From positions 1 to 9,433 of the forward strand of contig CAAFXX010000546.1 of assembly GCA_900767075.1 (NCBI GenBank): 9,433 bases of DNA, written 5' to 3'. Origin of the DNA: Bacteroidales bacterium (GTDB taxonomy: Bacteria > Bacteroidota > Bacteroidia > Bacteroidales > Muribaculaceae). A program made the translations under genes and the position numbers. Positions within the stretch are counted from its first letter, which is position 1. The number at the start of each line of letters is the position of its first letter. The notes beneath the pieces were generated by a model. It was not told the origin of the DNA. It worked only from the letters and a program-made list of their open reading frames with translations, and searched no databases. This document shows positions 1 to 7,556 of this stretch, in pieces.

Positions 1-2820
1 CTGAGTGACACTTACACCACCGCCTCCTCCGATATCCAGCAGCGGGCTGACACCGAGGGAATCCAACGGATCCCGCAGCTGTCCGAGTATTGATGGAACC
101 GTAAACTTTTCGGGGAACGAAACGGGCTCCTCGAAGCCCTCGAGCGATGGAATCAGCGGGAAGACATACGTCGAGTCATCATTAGCTACACATTCGAGCC
201 ATATCCTGGCGGAAACGGAATTCCAGTCGACCGAAGACGGCGTGGAGAGGACCGCCTGAAAAGTCATCGGATCCTCGACGCTCCGTTGGGTTATACTGAC
301 ATTCCTTGAAAGACTCCCCTCTTTCCACGGCAGCCCGGCCGAGAGCAGCTCCCTTATATCTGCACCGTTCTGTACAGAGCAGGGAGATTCCGTCACCCTG
401 AGCCTTATGGAATCCCCGGTCGCCTTTTTTGACACGACGGCGTGCAGCCTCATGGACCTGTATGCCGACGGCTTTGCCACGAAGGCACCGACGCCGTTGG
501 CATAGACACCCTCGGAAGCCTTATATACAACCGGGGAATAACCGCCGGGCAAAACCTGCTCCGTCACAGGGGTGCTGTCGTCGAAAGATGTATAGCTGAC
601 CGTCGGCGACCAGTCGGCTGCCTTTCCCTCGCCCGATGCATAGACGTTTTTGCCGCAGCGGAGGCGGAACATCAGCAGGTCCCCTTTCCCGACATGGACT
701 CCGGCGGCGCTCAGCGGAACCAAAGATCCAAGGTTGCTTATGGTCTTGTCCTGAATGACCGTGCCGTTTTTCTGCAGCGACACCTGAATGCCGTCGTAGT
801 CTTCCGAAGCGGACTCAGGAAGACCGGCTGTTTCCGGGGCATCAGGCTTCCTTGACCGGGCTATGCCCGAGACTCTGACCGTCCCTGCCCGGGGGGCGCG
901 CCACACCCTCACGGCGTCGACCATGGGGGAATGCCTGACCAAAGAGTCAATGTCCGCCTGATCCTCGGCAAGGAAAGAGCCGTCGACGGAACCGCCGCCT
1001 GAAACCGGGGCATCGGTTCCTGAACTGTTCCTTCCGAAAACCGGGGTGACGGATCGGTCGGATCCGGTGACGAGGCGGTTGAACCATACCGTCCCGTCCT
1101 TGGCGATGTCCGTCAGTCCGTCGCCGTTATAGTCGATGAAATAGGTGCCCGACACAGCACTGCCGTAATTCCATACTGTTCCGCCGGCTACCGAGAACGG
1201 ATCGATTCCTGACCTTCCCTGGGCGCCGAGGGAAAATGAATTGACCGAACCGGACTCATATTTCCCGAAATTCGCACCGTCCACGGTCAGTATCTCCCGC
1301 TCCTGTCCGAATTTAAGGGCATTTCCTGACAGTATCCCCCTGCGGTATTTCATCTTTCCCGAATCCATGTAAATGCAGTCGGCGACTCCGTCGCCGTCAA
1401 GATCCGCGAGTGTCGACTCCCCCTCGCCCGAGTCATGGGAATAGGAGACCGACAGACCGACGGTATTGGATGCCGTGGGACTTCCGTCCACCACACCCAC
1501 CCCCGCGTAGAGGGATCCTCCCGCAGAAAGGCCTTTTGACTCGCTTATCGAGGATATTCCCTCTATTGTCAGACTATCACGGAAAAGTGCCGGATTGTCA
1601 TACTTGAAGTCATGTCTTGCCACCTCCCTGCCGGTGTTGTCCAACTGCAGGATTGAGCTGAGTAGCGTCTTTCCGAACTTCCTGCTTTCATATACATCAT
1701 ATACAAATGCATATTTCCTCAACATGGCGTTCCGGAAAATGACATCGATCTGTGCCAGATTTTGTGTACGGGAGGTTACGAATCCATAGCGGGAATTGAA
1801 GCTTATGGAATTTTTTCTGTTTCCAATTCTAAATAATACCTTGGTATGGGGTGTCTCTCCTTTTTCCCGGTTCCCCACTCGAATCTCTGTAAGATATATC
1901 TCCCGGGACTTAATGCCGTTGGAAAGAGTGACCTCCAACGGTCTATAATAATATTTACACCAGTCTCCGTGGGGTTCCACGACCTTCTGCAGCTTCCATT
2001 CCGCCACGACCGGGGTGCCTCCGACGTTGCCCCTGAGCTCGTATCCGGATCCTCCGTATATATATGTCCGGCCGTTTTTGTCGGTGACCTCCCAGATGTA
2101 ATTGGAAGGGGTGCTTCCCTTGCGGATGATTTTTGCAAAATCGCCTCCCCTGCGTGTCTGGAAAGCCACGCTGCCCGACGACCTCGCCCTCCTTTCACCC
2201 CGGTGTGCGACACGTGGAGTGGCGCCGTTGCATTCGGCGAGCATCACGCCGTCGAGCAGATATGTCTCGGTCTCGTATTTAGGGTCGTAAAGGGGCACGC
2301 CCCATCTGGTGTCGACCGTAATGGAAGGCACCGGTATGTTCCAGCCCTCGCCGAGCCATCCGTCGGCAAGGTCGCTGTCGTATTCGACGCCAAGCGACGG
2401 CGCGATGCCGTTGCGTGACGGGGGAAGCTGTATGGGATAGCTCAGCGACGCCGAGCCGCGGCTGTTGGCGGCAGGAGGGGCGATGAGAGTGATTCCCGCA
2501 GCAGGGTCAGGGGCGTTCAGTCCTGTCGGGGTCACCGGAACAAACCCTTCCGCGTCGGGAAGGTCCGGAAGCCCGGCATCCGCTGCCGTCTCCGCGCCTG
2601 AAACCGACATGCGGGGTCGGGAAGAGGCGGTGTCAGGAAGTTCCTCTCCGCCGGAAGTCCCGTCATTGACGATTGCCTCGTCAGCGGAGATGTTGACCTC
2701 CGGGTTCTCCCGGCTGACGGGAGACGAGCCCTTGTGGGTGGACTGCATGAATGTGGCTGCCGCTGAAACCGCGATGGCTGTCAGTGCGCACAGCACCATA
2801 TATGGAGTAAAGCGTTTCAT
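1..2820 (-). CDS. Secreted SpvB/TcaC N-terminal-domain protein with FG-GAP-like repeats (partial, C-terminus off window)
   Basis: An uninterrupted frame of 940 codons runs from the ATG at 2818-2820 off the left edge, so only the N-terminal part is visible. Residues 1-25 look like a Sec signal peptide (MKRF, then a hydrophobic stretch ending AVSAAA). A Pro/Ser/Asp/Glu-rich linker follows to about 118. Residues 119-162 (starting NSRGSASLSYPI, then P-SRNGIAPSLGVEYDS and DGWLGEGWNI) match the SpvB/TcaC N-terminal pattern, continuing with an 'IWEVTDKNGRTYIYGG' strand typical of that family. Asp-rich calcium-loop-like motifs DLDGDGVAD (about 473) and DYNGDGLTD (about 563) are FG-GAP/VCBS type. Residues about 634-744 (from VDAVRVWRAP) look like a beta-sandwich insertion seen in SpvB-like proteins. 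In the family this domain heads Tc-toxin subunits and RHS-repeat polymorphic toxins; a toxic or RHS C-terminus is inferred, not seen. The gap to the upstream gene is 67 bases with no clear promoter or terminator, which suggests cotranscription. Confidence 0.85.
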   Translation of the reverse strand, partial: MKRFTPYMVLCALTAIAVSAAATFMQSTHKGSSPVSRENPEVNISADEAIVNDGTSGGEELPDTASSRPRMSVSGAETAADAGLPDLPDAEGFVPVTPTGLNAPDPAAGITLIAPPAANSRGSASLSYPIQLPPSRNGIAPSLGVEYDSDLADGWLGEGWNIPVPSITVDTRWGVPLYDPKYETETYLLDGVMLAECNGATPRVAHRGERRARSSGSVAFQTRRGGDFAKIIRKGSTPSNYIWEVTDKNGRTYIYGGSGYELRGNVGGTPVVAEWKLQKVVEPHGDWCKYYYRPLEVTLSNGIKSREIYLTEIRVGNREKGETPHTKVLFRIGNRKNSISFNSRYGFVTSRTQNLAQIDVIFRNAMLRKYAFVYDVYESRKFGKTLLSSILQLDNTGREVARHDFKYDNPALFRDSLTIEGISSISESKGLSAGGSLYAGVGVVDGSPTASNTVGLSVSYSHDSGEGESTLADLDGDGVADCIYMDSGKMKYRRGILSGNALKFGQEREILTVDGANFGKYESGSVNSFSLGAQGRSGIDPFSVAGGTVWNYGSAVSGTYFIDYNGDGLTDIAKDGTVWFNRLVTGSDRSVTPVFGRNSSGTDAPVSGGGSVDGSFLAEDQADIDSLVRHSPMVDAVRVWRAPRAGTVRVSGIARSRKPDAPETAGLPESASEDYDGIQVSLQKNGTVIQDKTISNLGSLVPLSAAGVHVGKGDLLMFRLRCGKNVYASGEGKAADWSPTVSYTSFDDSTPVTEQVLPGGYSPVVYKASEGVYANGVGAFVAKPSAYRSMRLHAVVSKKATGDSIRLRVTESPCSVQNGADIRELLSAGLPWKEGSLSRNVSITQRSVEDPMTFQAVLSTPSSVDWNSVSARIWLECVANDDSTYVFPLIPSLEGFEEPVSFPEKFTVPSILGQLRDPLDSLGVSPLLDIGGGGGVSVTQ

Positions 2821-2887
2821 GTCTGGATCAGTTTAGGTAAGGTTGAAATTACATGTCGTGCAGTTGCGGTGCGGTCATTCCATACCG

Positions 2888-5392
2888 TCATCGTGATATG
2901 ATCTTGCCGGTATATTCCTTTCCGTAAGTGAAGGCCTTCACGACATAGACTCCGGGAGCCGGGACCTCGAACGAGGATTCCTTAGTGCAGCCCGACTCCA
3001 TCTCCTCGGTGAAGACCATCCTGCCTGAAGCGTCGTAGACCGCCAGAGTCGCCGGTAAATCGGCATCAAGGCGCAGTGTCGCCTTGAATCCTGCCTCGGT
3101 ATCCGGTATGCGGCAGACTGTAAAGGAAGAATCATCCGTGCCGTCATTGGGTCCCGCGACACCGGAAGCGTCATTGCCTCTGTCTTTTGCCGGCATATGT
3201 TCCGGCGCATATGCATGCTGCCCGGTGACTTCTGTTACGGAAGTTTCGGACGACGGGTCGCATTCCGAGCCTATCTCGACCTGATAAAGAAGCTCCCTTT
3301 TCCTGCAGTTTTCCACCGAGACGTCCCCCCTGTAGCTGAAATTCTCGATCGGCATGCCATCTGTCATGAATTCCGCAAGCTCGGATTTCCCATTGTCGAA
3401 AGTGACGCTGATATCGTAGATGCCGGTATGATTGAGTTCCTTGAATATCCTGGTCCCGTTCAGGTAAATGCTGTTGCCGTTATTATTGCCAGAGCCTATC
3501 ATGACTATATCCCCCTCCGAAATTCCATGACTGGAAGGATACATAATACTAAAAGGAACATACAGGCGATTTCCTTCGATTCTAAGGTTATAATGAGATG
3601 AACCGTTAAGGAAATCTACCGAGTATTTGTCTGTCTGGCCGGTGATCCTCCATCTCAGGCTTGACGCTTTCCCTTGTGTAAGCGACAATTCTGCACCGGA
3701 GTTCCCGTATATGCGGCTCCCTCCGTTCTGTGTCACACCAAGGAGATAGCTTCCGGGCGCGATACCCGTGATAATGTGTCGCGGCGACATGAAAGTCCCT
3801 TGTGAAACTGTATCCGGTTCTGCTGGTCCGCCTGCATTTTGTCCCGTCCGGGAGAGGACATAGCTGAAGGAGGGGTCGCCGACCGTGACGTCCACCGTCA
3901 CGGTCCCGTCGGAAAGGGGGACGGCTCCCGAACATGCAGCCGGAGTGGCGCTTGCCTGCGCCTGAAGTCCGTCGAAATAGGCAAAAGTGAAGATGTCGGA
4001 ACCGCTTCCGTCGGAATCCCACTCCACGTTGTGGAACATTGTCTTTCCGAATGTATTGTCGGGGCCAGAGCACCTTACGGTGTCCATTGATTCCGGCTCG
4101 GGGCTTCCGGTGCCGCTGCGGTCTATGCAGAGAAAGGTCCTGCTCCTTGAATTCAGTTTCCATGGCCTGTCAAAATTACGCAGCGCGGCCATGCAGCGCA
4201 GGGAAGAAGTGTCTCCATGTCTTTTTATCAGCCATCTGCGTGTCATGAAATGCCACGGCGATTCGCTGCCGGCTTCTGGATCTGCTTCCGGGCTGTAATC
4301 TTCGACTGCTGTAGTGCCGCCGTCGTCGCCCCAGATGATGCAGGTGCCGTCGGCAAGATTGCTTTCCGGCTCTTTGCCTATCGTCAGGAAATGGTTTTCG
4401 CTCAATTCTACATGACCGTCAAGGGAATGGGTTATTTCGGTCTCGCCGTCGGACGGCAGTACATATTGTCCGGCGGATGTCGCCGACCGGACCTGGCTGA
4501 AATTGCCGGCGCTGTCCCTTGCAAGGGCGGTGACCCTGTTGTGGAATTCCTTCTGACCCTCGCCGTCCCATATGAGGTCGCCTTTCGGGTCAAGGTAGGA
4601 GCCGGTGAGCGTGACCCCGTACTTCATCGCCAGATAGCTCTCGACCTTAAGCCTTTCCAATGGCCGGAGTATCCTCGGGAAGATACATAGCTCGGGGCAG
4701 AAGATATTGATGCGGTCAAGGCTGCCTTTAAGACCGGCTCCCGTCACATGGTCCCCGGTATATGTCCTGCGTCCCGCCGAGAAGACGGCGTCGCCGGTTC
4801 CCCACGCGCTCATGGCCGGTCTGGATGCCTTGAAGAAACTGTATACCTTTACTGAATTCCTCATAAGGTGCTCTGCCGATTCCCCGGAGTCATATTTGAG
4901 GTTGTCCCTTTCCCCGCCGTGTGCGGACCCGGCACTGATGTCCGAGCTGAAAATACTGTCGTTCGTCATCAGGCTGTGGTTTCCGTCGCCGTCCCTGAGA
5001 CACCATACAAGTCCGGACACATTGACGGGATACGAGCCTGAAGACCTTTTGAACTCAGGCGCGAACACCCCTATGACCGTAGACTGCGTGAGGTCGCAGT
5101 CCTTGATTATGGCGCTGTCCATGTCGGACCTCTTTACCGCCGGAAGGATCCGAAGCGAGGGGTTGAAGTTGATGACGCCGGTCGACGGACGCTGTTCGGT
5201 CGCTTCGTTTTCGCCGCGCATCATGTGCAGGGACTCCCCTCCGTAGTCTTTCCAATGAAGGGACGAGCCCGGATTGGACGTGACCGGTTCTGTCCGGAAC
5301 CATGCGGCGACTCCCGGGACGCCTCCCGGATCATATGCAATGCCTGTGACCGAACACAGGACAACTGCAAGGCAACCAAGTAATTTTTTCAT
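2888..5392 (-). CDS. T9SS-sorted surface protein with LamG-like and DUF8202-like regions
   Basis: This 834-residue protein begins with a Sec signal peptide (MKKLLGCLAVVLCSVTGIA, cleavage near 19). Residues about 20-250 open with PGVAAWFRTEP and end with an RLKVESYLAMKYGVTLTG segment, the hallmark of Bacteroidota LamG-like surface proteins. The DUF8202-like part continues to about 470 (DLIWDGEGQKEFHNRVTALARD, then a FLTIGKE / IIWGDDGG region and RRWLIK). Residues about 475-560 resemble an SprB-like beta repeat (ITGIAPGSYLLGVTQNGG). A Ser/Gly/Asp-rich linker spans about 710-760. Residues about 765-834 form a type A T9SS C-terminal sorting domain (LAVYDASGRMVF, PGVYVVKAF, ending GKIISR), so the protein should cross the outer membrane by T9SS and be surface-attached or released. 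Its binding target is unknown. It lies immediately upstream of the SpvB-like gene. The ATG start is chosen because the signal peptide begins there and an in-frame stop lies about 20 bases upstream. Confidence 0.87.
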   Translation of the reverse strand: MKKLLGCLAVVLCSVTGIAYDPGGVPGVAAWFRTEPVTSNPGSSLHWKDYGGESLHMMRGENEATEQRPSTGVINFNPSLRILPAVKRSDMDSAIIKDCDLTQSTVIGVFAPEFKRSSGSYPVNVSGLVWCLRDGDGNHSLMTNDSIFSSDISAGSAHGGERDNLKYDSGESAEHLMRNSVKVYSFFKASRPAMSAWGTGDAVFSAGRRTYTGDHVTGAGLKGSLDRINIFCPELCIFPRILRPLERLKVESYLAMKYGVTLTGSYLDPKGDLIWDGEGQKEFHNRVTALARDSAGNFSQVRSATSAGQYVLPSDGETEITHSLDGHVELSENHFLTIGKEPESNLADGTCIIWGDDGGTTAVEDYSPEADPEAGSESPWHFMTRRWLIKRHGDTSSLRCMAALRNFDRPWKLNSRSRTFLCIDRSGTGSPEPESMDTVRCSGPDNTFGKTMFHNVEWDSDGSGSDIFTFAYFDGLQAQASATPAACSGAVPLSDGTVTVDVTVGDPSFSYVLSRTGQNAGGPAEPDTVSQGTFMSPRHIITGIAPGSYLLGVTQNGGSRIYGNSGAELSLTQGKASSLRWRITGQTDKYSVDFLNGSSHYNLRIEGNRLYVPFSIMYPSSHGISEGDIVMIGSGNNNGNSIYLNGTRIFKELNHTGIYDISVTFDNGKSELAEFMTDGMPIENFSYRGDVSVENCRKRELLYQVEIGSECDPSSETSVTEVTGQHAYAPEHMPAKDRGNDASGVAGPNDGTDDSSFTVCRIPDTEAGFKATLRLDADLPATLAVYDASGRMVFTEEMESGCTKESSFEVPAPGVYVVKAFTYGKEYTGKIISR

Positions 5393-5406
5393 GACGATTA
5401 GAGAAG

Positions 5407-5430
5407 CTAAGGATTATGGGTCTTGTTCAT
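5407..5430 (-). CDS. Possible upstream leader ORF (7 codons, MNKTHNP)
   Basis: In the leader of the T9SS surface-protein gene, an ATG (5428-5430) opens seven codons that end in TAG, 14 bases before the main start and out of frame with it. A purine run GGGGGAG ends six bases before this ATG, a better Shine-Dalgarno match than the main gene has. The pentamers GGTCT (5444-5448) and AGACC (5419-5423) could pair and place the purine run and ATG in the loop. Bacteroidota depend little on Shine-Dalgarno pairing, and an ORF this short can arise by chance, so translation and any regulatory role are speculative. Confidence 0.25.
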   Translation of the reverse strand: MNKTHNP

Positions 5431-5498
5431 TACAATCTCCCCCAGACCTATTTTTATAGTGAATATACTGTATTTTAGGTCATTGGAAGATTCTGCCG

Positions 5499-5529
5499 TA
5501 AATATAGCCCTTTTATTTTTGATTTCAAA
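5499..5529 (-). promoter_or_regulatory. Bacteroidota-type promoter for the T9SS protein / SpvB-like unit
   Basis: Read on the minus strand, TTTG (5526-5529) is followed after exactly 19 bases by TATATTTA (5499-5506). This matches the Bacteroidales -33 TTTG / -7 TAnnTTTG pattern except for the last base. Transcription would begin near 5490, giving a leader of about 100 bases before the ATG at 5392. A second TTTG lies seven bases further upstream. Confidence 0.6.
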
Positions 5530-5537
5530 CTGCAAAC

Positions 5538-5581
5538 GTGACAATTTTATCGAAAAATGTTGCAGAACATAAATATGTCAC
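5538..5581. repeat. Nested inverted repeat between the ABC operon and the surface-protein promoter
   Basis: The outer arms GTGACA (5538-5543) and TGTCAC (5576-5581) are perfect complements, and inside them ATGTT (5557-5561) and AACAT (5566-5570) flank a GCAG loop. The segments between the arms are A/T-rich and pair only partly. The element lies just downstream of the permease stop and abuts the -33 element of the next gene. It could be a weak terminator for the ABC unit or an operator; it has no GC-rich stem with a T-tract. Confidence 0.4.
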
Positions 5582-5612
5582 TCAAAATTTATATGCGTAA
5601 ATGATCTTTTGG

Positions 5613-6797
5613 TTACTTGCGCCAGGAGGCGCGGACTTTGGAGCGGATGGAGAGGAGGTTGAAGAGGATGATGAGGAGGGTAAGGATGATTCCCACAAGG
5701 GGGGTGAGCCAGGGGGAGCCGGGAAGGGCACCGAGCCCGCGCAGAGGCTCGAGATACCATGTGCGGAGCGCGAACACGGCTCCGAAAGCTAACAGCAATG
5801 CGGCAGCCGCTGCCCAGACCGCCATCACGGAGTATGGACGAGCCACTGCCTTGAGGTCATAGCCGAGCATGAGGAGCGAGTGGAGCTTGTCGCGGTTCTT
5901 TTCCATCAGCAGCGAGATCGAGAGCAGGAGGATGAAGAAGGAAAGCACGGTTATCACGGCTCCGATCGCCAGCACGATGCCCACCACAAGTCGCAGCATA
6001 AACGAGGCGGAGCTTCCGCTCTTGTCGCCGGCTATCTCATAATTGTGCGCATCCATGTACTTGCCGATCGCCACGTCGCCGGGGCTGCTGACGTCGACGA
6101 TCATGCGTGCCGGCTCCTGCTGCGTGCCGGACCCGAGCTCTCGGTTGCTCCAGTCCATGAATTCCTGAGGCACGAGGATGGTGTTCAGACGGTTGGAATA
6201 TCCTGCTACGCGTCCGTGGAGCGCCATGCGCCGGGTGCCGTCCTCGCTCGAGAGGGTCAGAGAAAGGGGTATGCCGCTCATGAGCCCTTCCGACATCTGG
6301 GGGAGACCCGCCGCCGAGGCGAACCCGAAATTATAGAGGGTGAGGTAATCGCGCGAGATTATGATGGGCACCTCGTCGCTCCCTTCGCGCCAGCTCCACT
6401 GGGAGGCGGGGACATCGACGAAATCGCCGGGAATCGATTCGAAGAACATGGCTGTCGACATACTTCTGTCGCCCTGGTTCACTGACGCCCAGACGCGGTA
6501 ATCAGCCGAAGTGAACGGCGCCGTGGCGCGCACCCAGGGCTGACGGTCGAGTTCCGAGCGTTCATCGGTCGAGAAAGATGATGAACCCTTGAGCATGTTT
6601 TCGCTCGTCACCTTCTTGTTGATCACGAGATAATCGGTCTGGAGAAAGCTGTCGTCGGACGTCCATATCGAGCGTGCGTCCTGATAGAACTGCAGGGCTC
6701 CGAGCACTATTGCCAGACCGAGGAAATTCGAGAGCACGAAGCCGACGATGCGCGCCGGCGAGGTGTTTTTGCGTAACAGTCGGGTGATGAAGTTCAT
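5613..6797 (-). CDS. FtsX/MacB-like ABC transporter permease
   Basis: The 394-residue protein has the FtsX-type four-helix layout: TM1 at about 17-38, a large extracytoplasmic domain at about 40-262, then TM2 about 266-298, TM3 about 322-346 and TM4 about 363-384, ending with a short basic tail. After TM2, the cytoplasmic segment EKNRDKLHSLLMLGYD resembles the coupling segment of FtsX/MacB/LolC permeases, where 'R..EI..LR.lG' is usual. The periplasmic part resembles the MacB periplasmic core only loosely. The family acts mechanically on envelope substrates (lipoproteins, peptides, cell-wall hydrolases) rather than through a classic import channel; the substrate here is unknown. The start ATG overlaps the ATPase stop as ATGA, so the two are translationally coupled. 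A homodimer would be expected because no second permease is present. Confidence 0.8.
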   Translation of the reverse strand: MNFITRLLRKNTSPARIVGFVLSNFLGLAIVLGALQFYQDARSIWTSDDSFLQTDYLVINKKVTSENMLKGSSSFSTDERSELDRQPWVRATAPFTSADYRVWASVNQGDRSMSTAMFFESIPGDFVDVPASQWSWREGSDEVPIIISRDYLTLYNFGFASAAGLPQMSEGLMSGIPLSLTLSSEDGTRRMALHGRVAGYSNRLNTILVPQEFMDWSNRELGSGTQQEPARMIVDVSSPGDVAIGKYMDAHNYEIAGDKSGSSASFMLRLVVGIVLAIGAVITVLSFFILLLSISLLMEKNRDKLHSLLMLGYDLKAVARPYSVMAVWAAAAALLLAFGAVFALRTWYLEPLRGLGALPGSPWLTPLVGIILTLLIILFNLLSIRSKVRASWRK

Positions 6798-7444
6798 AGC
6801 TTAATCTGTTGTGCGTTATCGAGGAGCAGGGGATTGCCGACGGAGGTCGAGATCACGGCGGCTCCCTGGCGGTCAGCCTCTTCCGCCACGATGGCGGCGG
6901 CGATACGGTTGTTGTCGGGGTCGAGGTGACTCACAGGCTCGTCGAGAAGTATGAAATCGAAAGGCTGGCAGATGGAGCGGATTATCGCCACGCGCTGCTG
7001 CTGCCCGATCGACATCCTGCCGCAGGGATAATCGCGGCGGTCGGCGATGCCGAGGGCGCCGAGCCACGCCTCGACCTGACGGTCGGAGGCGAAGTCCGTG
7101 AGACGGTTCTTGAGCTGGATGTTCTCCCATGCCGTCAGCTCGGGGAAGAGCGAGAGCTCCTGCGGCAGATAGGCGATGTTGCGGCGGCGTATCTCCTGCC
7201 ATTGGCTGATGGAAAGATCGCGGATGTCGCTGCCGTTGAAAAGTATCTCGCCGTTATAGTCGGCACGCGAACCGAAGATGAAGGCGCAGAGCGATGACTT
7301 GCCGGCACCGCTCGCAGCCTCGATCAGGTATCTGTCGCCGCGACGCAGCGTGAGCGTGGTTTTCCACACGCCGGAGGCGGGGAGGGATTCCTGGGCGAAT
7401 ACCTTCGGCAGCGCGTCGCGGAGTTTAATTTCTTCTATTTTCAT
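6794..7444 (-). CDS. ABC transporter ATP-binding protein paired with the FtsX-like permease
   Basis: A compact nucleotide-binding domain of 216 residues. The Walker A motif is AASGAGKSS (43-51), the Q-loop glutamine is Q95 in YLPQELSLFPELTAWENI, the signature is MSIGQQQR (144-151, against the usual LSGGQQQR), Walker B with its catalytic glutamate is FILLDEP (164-170), and the D-loop is SHLD (172-175). The H-loop is unusual: where LolD/MacB-type ATPases have 'TH', this one reads ISTSVGN, so the switch histidine appears to be Ser201. It overlaps the permease gene by four bases and should power it. In the 112-base gap to the upstream lipoprotein gene no TAnnTTTG box is evident, so expression may come from the lipoprotein promoter. 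Confidence 0.9.
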   Translation of the reverse strand: MKIEEIKLRDALPKVFAQESLPASGVWKTTLTLRRGDRYLIEAASGAGKSSLCAFIFGSRADYNGEILFNGSDIRDLSISQWQEIRRRNIAYLPQELSLFPELTAWENIQLKNRLTDFASDRQVEAWLGALGIADRRDYPCGRMSIGQQQRVAIIRSICQPFDFILLDEPVSHLDPDNNRIAAAIVAEEADRQGAAVISTSVGNPLLLDNAQQIKL

Positions 7445-7480
7445 TTCTTATCATAATCGGAGGAGAGAAGGATGGGACCT

Positions 7481-7494
7481 GCGCAGATCTGCGC
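7481..7494. repeat. Perfect 14-base palindrome GCGCAGATCTGCGC
   Basis: The sequence is identical on both strands and lies between the lipoprotein stop and the ATPase start, 36 bases before the latter. In RNA it can form a five-pair GC-rich stem (GCGCA/TGCGC) with a GATC loop. No T-tract follows on the minus strand, so a classic terminator is doubtful; an mRNA processing or attenuation element or a dimeric protein binding site would also fit. Confidence 0.4.
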
Positions 7495-7512
7495 GGCACA
7501 CAACCAGGATAT

Positions 7513-7536
7513 CGGACAAGCCGCCAAAGGGCTCCG
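7513..7536 (-). terminator. Possible hairpin downstream of the lipoprotein gene
   Basis: Twenty-one bases past the lipoprotein stop, arms CGGA/TCCG enclose GCC/GGC around a short loop with a three-base bulge. There is no T-run after it, so it may slow or stabilise the transcript rather than stop it, allowing partial read-through into the ABC genes. Confidence 0.25.
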
Positions 7537-7556
7537 ACGAGTGGATGCCGCTTGGA

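Noticed and set aside
1803..2213. A 136-codon minus-strand open frame in another frame of the SpvB-like gene
   Set aside because: It overlaps the long frame that carries the recognisable domain, and its own translation is low-complexity and Arg/Ser/Thr-rich.
1846..2418. A 190-codon plus-strand open frame within the SpvB-like gene
   Set aside because: It lies antisense to a recognisable SpvB-type domain, has no family resemblance and no promoter.
2821..2887. Possible separate promoter or terminator between the T9SS protein and SpvB-like genes
   Set aside because: The best -7 candidate (TAATTTCA) is a poor match, has no correctly spaced TTTG, and no stable hairpin with a T-tract is present.
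5401..5460. Plus-strand hairpin (GGTCT/AGACC) followed by a T-rich stretch as an antisense terminator
   Set aside because: The stem has only five pairs with a loop of about 20 bases, too weak for an intrinsic terminator, and no plus-strand gene ends here.
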